64,000 nucleotides of DNA from Rana temporaria (Eukaryota > Chordata > Amphibia > Anura > Ranidae). The stretch spans positions 133,918,483 through 133,982,482 of the forward strand of contig NC_053491.1 in assembly GCF_905171775.1 (NCBI RefSeq), written 5' to 3'. This document shows positions 24,257-34,880 of the stretch, one piece after another. Below the pieces are notes generated by a model that worked only from the letters and a program-made list of their open reading frames with translations, ran no database searches and was not told the origin of the DNA. A program made the position numbers and the translations under genes. The stretch's first letter is position 1; each line of letters begins with the position of its first letter.

Positions 24257-24376
24257 TTGTGTTGTCGGAAATTACGACAGCAAATGTCCGATGGAGCCTA
24301 CACATGGTCGGAATTTCCGACAACAAGCTCCCATCGAACATTTGTTGTCAGAAATTCCGATTGTGTGTACACAGAA

Positions 24377-24786
24377 TTTCTGTGACTGTATCCAGCCATC
24401 TTATTGCTAGTTGTTTTGTTGCTTCTTTACTATTCATCTTTTCCAAACATAATTGTATTTTCCAATTGTTAGTTATTCTCATAATATGTCCAAAATGACA
24501 CAACTTTAGTCTAGTCATTTGGGTTTCAAGCAAAAGTTTGGCCTTAATTTAGTAAAGGATTTATTCGTTTTTATTTGCTGTCCATTATATTCTGACATTT
24601 TGTTTCCAACACCAAATTTTAAATGCATCAGTATGTGTCCAACCATGCTGTTGGTCTTTAGGACACTGTATTTTGTGTTACCTATTGACAATTTTTTTTC
24701 TCATTACAACATACCTCTACAGAAAATGTTATTGTTCTATGTTGTGTATACATAGCTAAATGTGTTACATTTTCTTTTTTTTGTAG
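24377..24786. other. Non-coding, possible intron sequence
   Basis: AT-rich with no repeat recognised. The last 30 bases are a pyrimidine-rich tract (TTACATTTTC then a T-run) leading to the candidate splice acceptor. Confidence 0.4.
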
Positions 24787-24916
24787 ACAGAGAAGACTGA
24801 GAATGATTCTCTGAGTCAACGAATCAAGCCTGTATTTAACGATGATCCGGTCTTTCGGAGACAAACAAATTACCAACATTCTGCTGTACATATTCCAACA
24901 GACATTTACGAAGGCT
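24787..24916 (+). CDS. Candidate internal coding exon of a host gene
   Basis: A T-rich tract ending TTTTTTGTAG precedes the segment and GTAAGT follows it, both consensus splice sites. The 130 bp are open only in the frame starting at the first base; the other two frames stop early. The translation reads from TEKTENDSLSQRIKPVF through NDDPVFRRQTNYQHSAVHI to PTDIYEG, with one base left for the next exon (phase 0 to phase 1). Composition is polar and acidic with no repeat or transposon similarity. I do not recognise the protein. No neighbouring exon was found in the window, consistent with long introns. A chance splice-flanked frame of this length cannot be excluded. Confidence 0.6.
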
Positions 24917-25011
24917 GTAAGTAACCCTAATTTCATTATCAGCTTTTCCAGAAAACAAATGTTTATTAAATTGTAGAAAAGGCAAAAAAAAAAAAGTCTG
25001 TGCTAGAGCTA

Positions 25012-25075
25012 TATAGAAGGCAGATAGCAATAGGTCTACATACAAAACGAAACTGAAACATAATGTGCACAAATG

Positions 25076-25133
<58 letters not shown>

Positions 25134-25143
25134 TATGTGTGTG

Positions 25144-25240
<97 letters not shown>

Positions 25241-25303
25241 ATTTTTGCACATTATGTCTCAGTTGGGTTTTGTATGTAGACCTATTGCTATCTGCCTTCT
25301 ATA
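25012..25303. repeat. Inverted repeat centred on (TA)n
   Basis: About 68 bp (25012-25080, TATAGAAGGCAGATAGCAAT onward) is present as its complement at 25237-25303, with about 155 bp of (TA)n between, broken by GCATATGTGTGTGTATATG. The arrangement is the same as at 3089-3305 but the arm sequence is unrelated. Tyr/Ile repeat frames are artefacts. Confidence 0.9.
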
Positions 25304-25789
25304 TGCATGTATATGAATCATATGTAAAGCAATGAAATCTTATTAACTGTGATGATATATTAAATCAAAAAAGTGTAATTCCAATGATATATTTTTTTTA
25401 TATCAATGAGAAAAAAAAAAGCTTTCTTCCAGTGTCCAAAGAAAGCCTTCTTTCTACCTTAAATCTTAACACACCACCACTGCAATTTTGTATCGTATAC
25501 AACCATCCGACTGCTAGATAGGTCCCAAGTGTCTAAAATCCCAATTTTTGCCAGAGGGAAGCGTCACACTGCATACAAGGGTAAAATTGCCACCTATTCT
25601 GATCCCTGGAAATGGTGGTGTGACGTCAGTGCGTAATCCAGCCCTAATGCATTTTGTGCAAGGACATGTCCTCAGAGGACAAATGCCCTTTTCTCATTGG
25701 AATACATGCTATTCTGAAACTATTTTTTCAATAAATCATCACATTGAAAGGACTTTATTGCTTTACATAAATAAATAAATATATATATT
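25304..25789. other. Unassigned non-coding DNA
   Basis: Nothing recognised. Confidence 0.35.
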
Positions 25790-26154
25790 TATGGTCGTTA
25801 CCCTCTGAGAGAGAGATGTGGATCACATAAACACGCGACAAGACTTACAACATAAATAGACCTGAAGTGTGCCTTGGTGGTCTGGTCAGTATGCCAAGAA
25901 AAGGGGGCATACCCAAGGTAAGTAATGGGTAGTTAATTGAAGAAGGATATGCTGAGAAGTGCCCTGAAAAAGGGAAGGGCGGGAGGGTGTCGAATGCGAT
26001 TGAATGCGCAGACTCACGGACATGAGGTGAGCTGGGAAGAGTCGGCCCAGTGACGTGTAGTACCGCACACTGAACCGACAAAGAGCATGTGTGAGTGGGC
26101 TGCTTAAATACCCTCCGGGCTCCTCCCATAAACTCAGGCCACCATACTGGCCTT

Positions 26155-26158
<4 letters not shown>
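25790..26158 (+). mobile_element. Hairpin-ended repeat related to the 43.3-kb unit
   Basis: Shares the order of parts with 43267-43554: GACCTGAAGTGTGCC, a hairpin GTATGCCAAG...GGGGCATAC, a purine-rich middle, a TTAAATACCCTCC box, CTCCTCCCATAAA, and a terminal hairpin AGGCCACCATACTGGCCT just before the end. The left boundary is approximate. It is followed directly by (TA)n. It has no coding capacity. Confidence 0.65.

Positions 26159-26206
<48 letters not shown>
26159..26206. repeat. (TA)n microsatellite
   Basis: About 24 TA repeats abutting the terminal hairpin of the preceding element. Confidence 0.95.
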
Positions 26207-26209
<3 letters not shown>

Positions 26210-26445
26210 ATAGAGGCACTGCACATTATTTTTTAGGTATTGTAGAAAATACCTAACTGTTCTTATTCACAACATGGGGTATCAGTAATGACATGTAATG
26301 TTTAAAAATAATTAAATAGCCCTGTATATTTCAAGCAGGACATCACACTCCCCTATATTCATTACACCCAAATGTGCATCCAGTATCGTTAGCAATTAAT
26401 ATTATTAACACTTTTTCATCTCTTCTGTCGTTATATAATACTGTA

Positions 26446-27750
26446 CAGTAGGTGCACGCGATATTGTGTCAATCTCGCTCCCTTTCTCGACGAGATTGAG
26501 CACCTACGAGCCCCATCGCGGGAGCCAGCGCCGAGCTGGCTTGCCGCGATAGAGACAAAGCCGTCATAGAAGCGACGGGAGATCCGACTTGGATTCCCGC
26601 CAATTCTACACGTGTGCAGCGTTTGTTATGAATCCTGAGGGGGAAGTCCCCGCCGGATTTTAAATAAAAATCCGGCATGGGTTCCCCCCTCAGGAGCATA
26701 CCGGGCCCTTAGGTCTGTTATGGGTTGTAAGGAGAGCCCCCCTACGCCGAAAAAACGGCGTAGGGGGTCCCCCTACAATCCATACCAGACCCGTATCCAA
26801 AGCACGCTACCCGGCCGGCCAGGAAAGGAGTGGGGACGAGCGAGCGCCCCCCCTCCTGAGCCATACCAGGCTGCATGCCCTCAACATGGGGGGGTTGGGT
26901 GCTCTGGGGCAGGGGGGCGCACTGCGGCCCCCCCCACCTCAGAGCACCCTGTCCCCATGTTGATGAGGACAGGGCCCCTTCCCGACAACCCTGGCCGTTG
27001 GTTGTCGGGGTATGCGGGCGGGAGGCTTATCGGAATCTGGGAGCCCCTTTAATAAGTGGGCCCCCAGATACCGGCCCCCCACCCTAAGTGAATGGATATG
27101 GGGTACATCGTACCCCTACCCATTCACCTGGAGGAAAAATGTTAAAGTTAATAAACACAACACAAGAGTTTTTAAAATAATTTATTAGTCTGCTCCGGAG
27201 GCCGCCCCCTGTCTTCTTTAGCTCTGTTTACCAGGGGGGGCTTCTTCTTTGACGTCTTCGGGTGAGGGCCACTCTTCGCCGCCGTCCGGTTCTCTTCCAC
27301 CGCCGGGGGGGTCGCTTTTATAAAAGTGCCCACTCCTCGGCGGGTTTCCTCTGGCGTCTTCGGCGGGGGGGCTTCTTCTTCCGCTATCCCGACGGGTCTT
27401 CTCCGCTATCCGGGGGGTCTTCTCAACTCTCCGGGGGTCTCCTTCTATGTTCGCCGCTCTCCGCTGTTGACTCGGCGCACCCCGGTTCTTCCTCCAGCTG
27501 TCCGGTGCCTTCTCCTTCAGCGCTGAACGTCTATCTTCTTCTTCCGTGCTGTGACGTATTCTTCTTCTTCCGGGCTGTGACGTCATCTTCTTCTCTTCTC
27601 CAGATGTTGACACGCCGGCTCTTCTCGCTGAAATGACTTGTGCGCGGCTTGCATCGGACCTATATAGGCCTCACAGTCCCATAATGCTCTGTACCTACCC
27701 ATGTGATACCTACCCACGTGGGTAGGTATCACATGGTTAGGTACAGAGCA
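26446..27750 (+). mobile_element. Palindromic 2.5-kb family, single-arm copy
   Basis: Starts with the family tip CAGTAGGTG (TA just outside at 26444) and follows the left arm of the 31571-34067 copy through to the central CCTACCCACGTGGGTAGG, then stops a few bases past the centre at a T-run. The second arm is absent. The minus-strand ORF (27218-27613) and TATA-like TATATAGG (27661-27668) correspond to those of the full copy. Confidence 0.88.
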
Positions 27751-27827
27751 TTTTTTTTTTTGTATGAACAGAACCCATGGTATGTGCAGTTTTCTTTGAA
27801 ATTGTTGGGCACTGTAAAATTACAGCT

Positions 27828-28277
27828 TTATTAATTATTATTATTATTATTATTATACAGGATTTATATAGCGCCAACAGTTTGCGCAGCGCTTTACATC
27901 AAGGAAGACAGTACAGTCACAATACAATCAATACAGGAGGGATCAGAGGGCCCTGCTCGTTAGAGCTTACAATCTAGAAGGGAGGGTCAAGTGGAACAAA
28001 GGGTAGTTAGCTGTGGGGGATGATCAGATGGACTCAAATGAAAATACAGTTATGTGTGGGAAGGGTAGGCTTCTCTGAAGAGAAGTGTTTTCAGGGATCC
28101 TCTAAAAGCTGATAGAGAAGGAGATAGATGGATATATTGGGGTAAGGAGTTCCATAGGCATGGAGAGGCTCTAGAAAAGTCCTGGAGACGAGCATGGGAG
28201 CAGGTGATGAGAGAGCTAGAGAGTAGGAGGTCTTGAGAAGAACGAAGAGAACGTACAGGTTGGTATTTAGAAACTAG
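27828..28277 (-). mobile_element. L2/CR1-like LINE 3' end
   Basis: Read on the minus strand, broken frames give FSRASPCLWNSLPQYIHLSPSL and AFRGSLKTLLFREAY, the usual C-terminal end of L2-type RT proteins (compare LWNALP and KTHLF at 50154-50720). The 3' end is GCGCAAACTGTTGGCGCTAT followed by an (AATAAT)n tail, typical of these LINEs. Heavily 5'-truncated. Confidence 0.72.
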
Positions 28278-28769
28278 GTCAGTATTTATTTCGTTATTTT
28301 GGTTGAAGTGTATCTAAAGCCCAAACTTTTTTTTTTCTTTTTCACATTTTGGAATAAGACTCAAAAACAAACAAAAACTTTTTTTAGCCATTCTCTATTT
28401 TATGTATACTCTTCATTTTGCTTTCATTGATATCATTTGATCCTCTAACATAAATACATTTATTTTGAAATCCTTAATAAAATAACACAACATTTAATAA
28501 TATAACATAATTTATTATGATAATGATATTAACTATTCAAATTAGTATTATTGTTTAGGGATTAGAATAAAATGTATAACACATAATAAGTATTATATTG
28601 TTGTATGCAAAAAATTATACTGATAAAAAAATATTGCATTTGTTATAGATGCTTTTGTTTTCTTTTTTTGCAACACTAAGAAAAAGTCATTGCAGTGAAG
28701 GAGGAATAACCATAAATGAACTCAGGAAGACTAAAAGAAAATAATAACATTAACATTGAAAATAGTTTA
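28278..28769. other. AT-rich unassigned DNA
   Basis: Long A/T-rich stretches; nothing recognised. Confidence 0.4.
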
Positions 28770-29708
28770 TTAACCACTTGAGCCCCAGAAGGATTTACCC
28801 CCTTAATGACCAGGCCATAATTTTCTATACGGCACTGCGTTAATTTAACTGACAATTGCACGGTCATGCAACGTTGTATCCAAACACAATTGATGTCTTT
28901 TTTTTCCCCCACAAATAGAACTTTATTTTGGTGATATTTGAACACTTCTACGGTACATTTGTTTGCGGAATAAACAAAAACAAAAAATGACAATTTAGAT
29001 AGCTTTCTGCTATAATACATAAACAAATGTATTCATCAGTTTAGGCCAATATGTATTCTGCTACATATTTTTAGTAAAACAATCACAATAAGCATATATT
29101 GATTGGTTTGCGCAAAAGTTATAGAGTCTACAAAATAGGGGAAAGATTTAGGGACTTTTTATTTTCTTGGTGTTTTTACTAGTAATGGTTGGTGATTTTT
29201 AGCAGGACTGCAACATTGTGGCAGATAAATCTGGCCCTAAGTGACACTTTTTGGTGACCAGTGACACCAATACAGTGATCAGTGCTATAAAAATGCACTG
29301 ATCACTGTATAAATGGCACTGGCAGGAAGGGGTTAACACTCGATTTGATAAAAGGATTAAGTGTTCCCTAGGGAGGTGCTTTCTACCTGTCAGAGGGATG
29401 GACTGACTGGGAGTAGGGAGAAAGATCGCTGTTCATGATCACTAGGAACAGCTGATCTTTCTCTCCTCCCCTGCCAGATTGGGGATCTGCCTTTTTTACA
29501 TAGGCAGATCCTCATTCTGCCTCTCTTTACCATGATCGCGGTGGCTGGCGGACGAGTCCGCCAGACCAGCGGACAAGCTCCTGTGGCACACGGAGGGTGC
29601 GCGTGCCCGCAGTACCACATGCACAGAGCGACGTACAGGTACGTTGGTTTGTGCAGCTGAGCAGCTTTGCTGCAGTATATATGCAGAAGGCAGTCAGCAA
29701 GTGGTTAA
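28770..29708 (-). mobile_element. TTAA family 2 element, copy C
   Basis: Flanked by TTAA at 28770-28773 and 29705-29708, with termini CCACTTGAGCC and GCAAGTGG. It is the reverse complement of the 55826-56828 copy: the GACAATTGCACGGTCATG block, the CACAAATAG block and the GGTGATTTTTAGCAGGACTG block occur in mirrored order. There is no coding frame. A TTAA duplication with short CCACTT ends fits a piggyBac- or Kolobok-like non-autonomous family. Confidence 0.88.
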
Positions 29709-30600
29709 CGTAATGAGGATGGAAGAATTGACAGTGAGCCTATGGGACAGATACCTAAAGTTTGTAAAACATTGGTATTCATTGAGGGAATTCTCTATAT
29801 CAGAAAGTCTTTTAAGCGAATCATAAATTGATCAAAATTTGTCTGGTTCAGCAATGATGGGTTGAATTTAGATTCATGTATTGGCACTGAGGTTGTATAA
29901 CCAGCCTGTTGGATTTCCCCTCCTTGATGAGTGCTGCAGACCATCGCCTGCACTGCTGATAAGTGTATTCTGACAGTGAGGAAATCTCCCTGCTGTCAGA
30001 ATACAATAGCTCATGGGGGAATCCTCCCCCATCCACATTCAGGCTATGTGATGCTTAGACAATGATGTGTGGCATACTTAGAGTGAATTTGGTGGAGTGG
30101 GTGGTTGGGGTCCAGAGTTTTCCCTTTTTGTGTGTGTGTTTTCTGTGGTGCGGGATTTGTAATTAAAATGGAAGGGTTCAAAATATAGTGGGTTACAGAG
30201 ACTTGAATAGTGGAACATACAAAATCAGCTGGCATTATCTATGGAGCTATTTTAAGAAAACTACTGCATCATTGGATGATGAGGATTTTGTATTAATATG
30301 GAATTGTAATGGGAGTTCAAATAAGAGTTAAAAATGAATAAACATACATGAAAAAAAAGGAGTGAAATAATATTACAAGGTGCTTTTAGATATTGCAAAA
30401 GTGACTAGTGGAGGCTTGCAATGATGTATTTTATATAATGGAACTGGATGGTATACTGTAAAGAAGTTGTTGATTTATTAAGGCAGTGTTAAAGGGTGAA
30501 ATGTTCAATGTACGATTGGACTGTTTTTTTTTTCCTGTAATGCTTTTATTGCTTTTGTATTTCACTAAAGTCTCTAAAGTGAGATAAATAATCTTTGTCG
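29709..30600. other. Unassigned non-coding DNA
   Basis: A 25-bp hairpin pair lies around 29940-30005 (CTGACAGTGAGGAAATCTCC with CTGTCAGAATAC). No gene recognised. Confidence 0.4.
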
Positions 30601-31482
30601 TTAACCCCCTTGGCGGTAAACCAGAGCGTGACTCGGGGTAGGTTTCCAATGTTAGGATCGGTATCCCCGAGTCACGCTCGTGGTGGACGTGCAGAGTGTG
30701 CAGCGGCGCGGCTTACCTTCTCGCTGGATCCACAGGCAAGTTACTTACCTTGTTCCTGGATCCAGCGATGCCACCCCGCTGTGTGAGCGAGCAGGTCATC
30801 CCCGCTCGATTCACAGTGTCCCCGTGTGCCGCCGATCTCCGTTCCCTGCGACGTTACGACGCACGGGAGCGGAGATCGGCGCCAAATTCAAAAAAGTAAA
30901 CAAACACTTTACATACAGTATACTGTAATCTTATAGATTACAGTACTGTATGTAAAAAATACACCCCCCCTTGTCCCTAGTGGTCTGCCCAGTGCCCTAC
31001 ATGTACTTTTATATAATAAAAAATGTTCTTTCTGCCTAAAAACTGTAGATTGTCCAAAAGTGTCCCTTTATGTCAAAAATGGTTTTAGATCAGCTAGAAA
31101 ACAGCGATAATAAATTATAATCACTTGCAGAAATGTGCAATAGCGATTTGTGGGGAAATTCGTCATAAAAAAAAATGACAGCGACAATTCTGCAACTGAG
31201 CAAATTTCAGTGATTTTGAGTTGATTACATTATTGAATAATTTTTATTATAATTATATTATTATTTGTTATAATTATTTATAATTATTTATTATATTATA
31301 ATTTTGTTTTAAAAAAAAAAATCATACCCGGGATGCCTACAAGACTCTTGCTTGGTCAGATTTAAGTGAGTTATTTCTAAAAATTACAGGCCTACAGTAT
31401 AAAACGCCAAATTTCCTTGCAAAATAATTGTACCGCTTTTGGTACATAATTCCAGACAGAATCATACCGCCAGGGAGGTTAA
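30601..31482 (-). mobile_element. TTAA family 1 element, copy 2
   Basis: Bounded by TTAA at 30601-30604 and 31479-31482, with termini CCCCCTTGGCGG and CCGCCAGGGAGG. It matches the 216-1087 copy in reverse, including the CAGTATACTGTAATCTTATA palindrome, the AT-rich block (31235-31310) and the GGAAATTTGGCG motif. The two copies differ by scattered substitutions and small indels, so they are moderately old. No transposase. Confidence 0.9.
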
Positions 31483-32245
31483 TAAAGATACAATTTACAC
31501 TGTTTTGCTCAACCTGCTCTAATGTACATACAATGTGATAGTTCACACTTCCCCAGTATTGTTTGCAATACAGTAGGTGAAGCCGATTTTGTGTCAATCT
31601 CGCTCTCTTTCTCAGCGAGATTGAGCACCTACGAGCCCCATCGCGGGAGCCAGCGCCGAGCTGGCTTGCCGCGATGGAGACAGAGCCGTCATAGAAGCGA
31701 CGGGAGATCCGACTTGGATTCCCGCCAATTCTACACGTGTGCGGCGTTTGTTATGAATCCTGAGGGGGAAGTCCCCGCCGGATTTTAAATAAAAATCCGG
31801 CATGGGTCCCCCCCCTCAGGAGCATACCGGGCCCTTAGGTCTGTTATGGGTTGTAAGGAGAGCCCCCCTACGCCGAAAAAAACGGCGTAGGGGGTCCCCC
31901 TACAATCCATACCAGACCCGTATCCAAAGCACGCTACCCGGCCAGCCAGGAAGGGAGTGGGGACGAGCGAGCGCCCCCCCCCCTCCTGAGCCGTACCAGG
32001 CTGCATGCCCTCAACATGGAGGGGTTGGGTGCTCTGGGGCAGGGGGGCGCACTGCGGCCCCCCCACCTCAGAGCACCCTGTCCCCATGTTGATGAGGACA
32101 GGGCCCCTTCCCGACAACCCTGGCCGTTGGTTGTCGGGGTATGCGGGCGGGAGGCTTATCGGAATCTGGGAGCCCCCTTTAATAAGGGGGCCCCCAGATA
32201 CCGGCCCCCCACCCTAAGTGAATGAGTATGGGGTACATCGTACCC

Positions 32246-32752
32246 CTACCCATTCACCTGCAAGAAAAGTGGTAAAAACACAAATAAACCACACAGTGTA
32301 TTAAAATATTTTATTTTTCTGCTCCGGAGGCCGCCCCCTGTCTTCTTTATTAGCTCTTTTACCAGGGGGGGCTTCTTCTTTGACGTCTTCGGGTGGGTGG
32401 GGGCCGCCGTCTGGTTCTCTTCCACCGCCGGGGGGGGATGGCTTTTAAAAAAGCCCCCACCCCCCCGGCGGGTTTCCTCCGGCGTCTTCGGCGGGGCTCT
32501 TCTTCTTCCGCTATCCCGACGGGTCTTCTCAACTCTCCGGGGTTCTCCTTCTGTCTTCGCCGCTCTCCGTTGTTGACTCGTCGCACCCCGGTTCTTCATC
32601 TCGCAGTCCGGTCCCTTCTTCCGTGCTGTACGTCTTCTTCTGTGCTGTGAGTTCTTCTTCCGCGCTGTGACGTCATGTTCTTCACTTCTCTTCTTCTCCC
32701 CATGTTGACTCGCCGGTCCTCCTCGCTGAAATGACGGATGCGCGCCTTGCAT
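32246..32752 (-). CDS. Arg/Lys/Pro-rich ORF, left palindrome arm (doubtful)
   Basis: 168 codons on the minus strand, differing from the right-arm ORF at one residue near position 28 (Val for Ile). The product would be very basic, with tracts such as KKRSEEHDV and RRRRTARKKG, and a hydrophobic end (LFVFLPLFLQVNG). No family is recognised. Purine-rich composition alone can keep such a frame open. It lies downstream of a mirrored TATA box at 32759-32765. Confidence 0.3.
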   Translation of the reverse strand: MQGAHPSFQRGGPASQHGEKKRSEEHDVTARKKNSQHRRRRTARKKGPDCEMKNRGATSQQRRAAKTEGEPRRVEKTRRDSGRRRAPPKTPEETRRGGGGFFKSHPPPAVEENQTAAPTHPKTSKKKPPLVKELIKKTGGGLRSRKIKYFNTLCGLFVFLPLFLQVNG

Positions 32753-32758
32753 CGGACC

Positions 32759-32765
32759 TATATAG
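32759..32765 (-). promoter_or_regulatory. TATA box, left arm
   Basis: CTATATA on the minus strand about 50 bp from the palindrome centre, the mirror of the box at 32867. Confidence 0.45.
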
Positions 32766-32866
32766 GCCTCGCAATCCCATCATGCTCTGGTACCTACCCA
32801 TGTGATACCTACCCACGTGGGTAGGTATCACATGGGTAGGTACAGAGCATGATGGGACTGCGAGGC

Positions 32867-32873
32867 CTATATA
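32867..32873 (+). promoter_or_regulatory. TATA box, right arm
   Basis: CTATATA in GGCCTATATAGG. The same motif is kept at 27661, 32759, about 53544 and 20061, so it is a constant part of the family. AATAAA at 33317 lies about 450 bp downstream, so each arm looks like a short transcription unit pointing outward. Confidence 0.45.
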
Positions 32874-32879
32874 GGTCCG

Positions 32880-33386
32880 ATGCAAGGCGCGCATCCGTCA
32901 TTTCAGCGAGGAGGACCGGCGAGTCAACATGGGGAGAAGAAGAGAAGTGAAGAACATGACATCACAGCGCGGAAGAAGAACTCACAGCACAGAAGAAGAC
33001 GTACAGCACGGAAGAAGGGACCGGACTGCGAGATGAAGAACCGGGGTGCGACGAGTCAACAACGGAGAGCGGCGAAGACAGAAGGAGAACCCCGGAGAGT
33101 TGAGAAGACCCGTCGGGATAGCGGAAGAAGAAGAGCCCCGCCGAAGACGCCGGAGGAAACCCGCCGGGGGGGTGGGGGCTTTTTTAAAAGCCATCCCCCC
33201 CCGGCGGTGGAAGAGAACCAGACGGCGGCCCCCACCCACCCGAAGACGTCAAAGAAGAAGCCCCCCCTGGTAAAAGAGCTAATAAAGAAGACAGGGGGCG
33301 GCCTCCGGAGCAGAAAAATAAAATATTTTAATACACTGTGTGGTTTATTTGTGTTTTTACCACTTTTCTTGCAGGTGAATGGGTAG
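32880..33386 (+). CDS. Arg/Lys/Pro-rich ORF, right palindrome arm (doubtful)
   Basis: Mirror of 32246-32752. The ATG at 32880 is only 7 bp past the TATA box, so a transcript would more likely begin downstream; the next ATG, at 32928, is in another frame and gives only about 35 residues. Protein coding is therefore doubtful. An acceptor-like tract (TTTTACCACTTTTCTTGCAG) lies at 33355-33374, inside the 3' end of the frame. Confidence 0.3.
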   Translation: MQGAHPSFQRGGPASQHGEKKRSEEHDITARKKNSQHRRRRTARKKGPDCEMKNRGATSQQRRAAKTEGEPRRVEKTRRDSGRRRAPPKTPEETRRGGGGFFKSHPPPAVEENQTAAPTHPKTSKKKPPLVKELIKKTGGGLRSRKIKYFNTLCGLFVFLPLFLQVNG

Positions 33387-34067
33387 GGGTACGATGTACC
33401 CCATACTCATTCACTTAGGGTGGGGGGCCGGTATCTGGGGGCCCCCTTATTAAAGGGGGCTCCCAGATTCCGATAAGCCTCCCGCCCGCATACCCCGACA
33501 ACCAACGGCCAGGGTTGTCGGGAAGGGGCCCTGTCCTCATCAACATGGGGACAGGGTGCTCTGAGGTGGGGGGGCCGCAGTGCGCCCCCCTGCCCCAGAG
33601 CACCCAACCCCCCATGTTGAGGGCATGCAGCCTGGTACGGCTCAGGAGGGGGGGGGGCGCTCGCTCGTCCCCACTCCCTTCCTGGCTGGCCGGGTAGCGT
33701 GCTTTGGATACGGGTCTGGTATGGATTGTAGGGGGACCCCCTACGCCGTTTTTTTCGGCGTAGGGGGGCTCTCCTTACAACCCATAACAGACCTAAGGGT
33801 CTGGTATGCTCCTGAGGGGGGGGACCCATGCCGGATTTTTATTTAAAATCCGGCGGGGACTTCCCCCTCAGGATTCATAACACGCCGCACACGTGTAGAA
33901 TTGGCGGGAATCCAAGTCGGATCTCCCGTCGCTTCTATGACGCGCTTGCTGGAATGTGCTGTCACTATTCCAGTGAGTGTGAGATGCCGGCGAGATCTCG
34001 GCACCCTGTCGCCGAGAATCAGCGCGACGCTGTCGTGCTAAAAGCACAATATCACAAACACCTACTG

Positions 34068-34880
34068 TACATTTCATATCTAAAGTAACCCATGACAAGC
34101 ATGCCTAAATCAAAATACATTTAATGTGAAATCCAAGCCTAGTCCAGTAAACAACACTGCTAAGTATAACTATATTTAAAATGGCAATGTAATATAACTT
34201 GAATGCAGTTCTAGGGAAAGATTATAAATATTTCTGTTTAAAAAACAAAAGAAAAAAACAAAACAAAAACTATTATGAAGTCCTTAAACCACTAAAAGTT
34301 ATGACACATTAAGAAGAATTGAAAAAATAATAAGCAAATGTCTGCTAATGCTTTTCAGCATATCATAACTATAAATAATGGACTTGAAAAAAAGGCAGTA
34401 ACGCCCAATGATTTAAAAGCAGAGAAGATGCAAATATACAATTTTAGTTGTCTAGTTTAGAGGGTGATTTGATAATTTTCTAATGTATAGGCTTAGAGGT
34501 TTCAAAAAGTAAAAATAATTAATTATAGTTAGAGATGTAGAACAGCTCTTTTGTTAGAAACTATAGAAAGTACACATTATGAATTTGCTTAACTGTAACT
34601 CAGACACAGGCAGTCTTTTTTTCCCATGTATATATTTTTTTGTTTAGTTTTTATATAGCAAAGCAATGACCACTAATAAATCGGTTTCCACTAAAGTGCC
34701 ATTTTCTGCTGATTTGGCTGTAATTGCAATTGATGTAGTATTTACAGCACTTTCCTTGAAAGGCATTTTATTTTTGTGTTGTGTGGTACCAGCAACAGCT
34801 TGTGGAGTTGTTAGCGAAGCTGCACACCACTGGAAACATGCTTTCATAATGAGCTTTTTTCGCACTGGGAAGAATTGTTA
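34068..34880. other. Unassigned non-coding DNA
   Basis: Opposing frames of about 72 residues at 34644-34881 have fairly balanced codon composition but no splice sites or family similarity I can recognise. The rest is AT-rich. Confidence 0.4.

Larger units (their letters stand above)
22187..24376. mobile_element. Foldback element of the GTACACACGACC family, copy ii, split by L1
   Basis: The left end (CACGTACACACAATCGGA at 22190) pairs with the right end TCCGATTGTGTGTAC (24357-24371). Inner words are TTCCGACAACAAA and its complement, repeated several times. The core at about 22305-22410 matches, in reverse, the core of the copy at 63348 (GCATGCTC, then TTGAACTT, then TACGTCACC). The L1-like insert at 22495-24256 divides it; without the insert it is about 420 bp. 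Confidence 0.82.
31571..34067. mobile_element. Complete 2.5-kb near-perfect palindromic element
   Basis: TA stands outside both ends (31569-31570 and 34068-34069). Termini are CAGTAGGTG and CACCTACTG. Arms of about 1246 and 1251 bp meet at ACCCACGTGGGT (centre 32816/32817) and differ by only a few substitutions and homopolymer-length changes. The arms stop matching about 120 bp from each end: the left tip (31571-31690) and right tip (33943-34067) are different sequences. Each arm has, from the centre outward, a TATA box, an open frame of 168 codons and AATAAA. No transposase domain is recognised. The element is probably non-autonomous and young. It could also be two copies fused head to head. 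Confidence 0.93.

Noticed and set aside
24836..25335. Tyr/Ile repeat ORFs on both strands, also at 3019-3436, 6522-6752 and 25845-26219
   Set aside because: They are (TA)n arrays read in frame.
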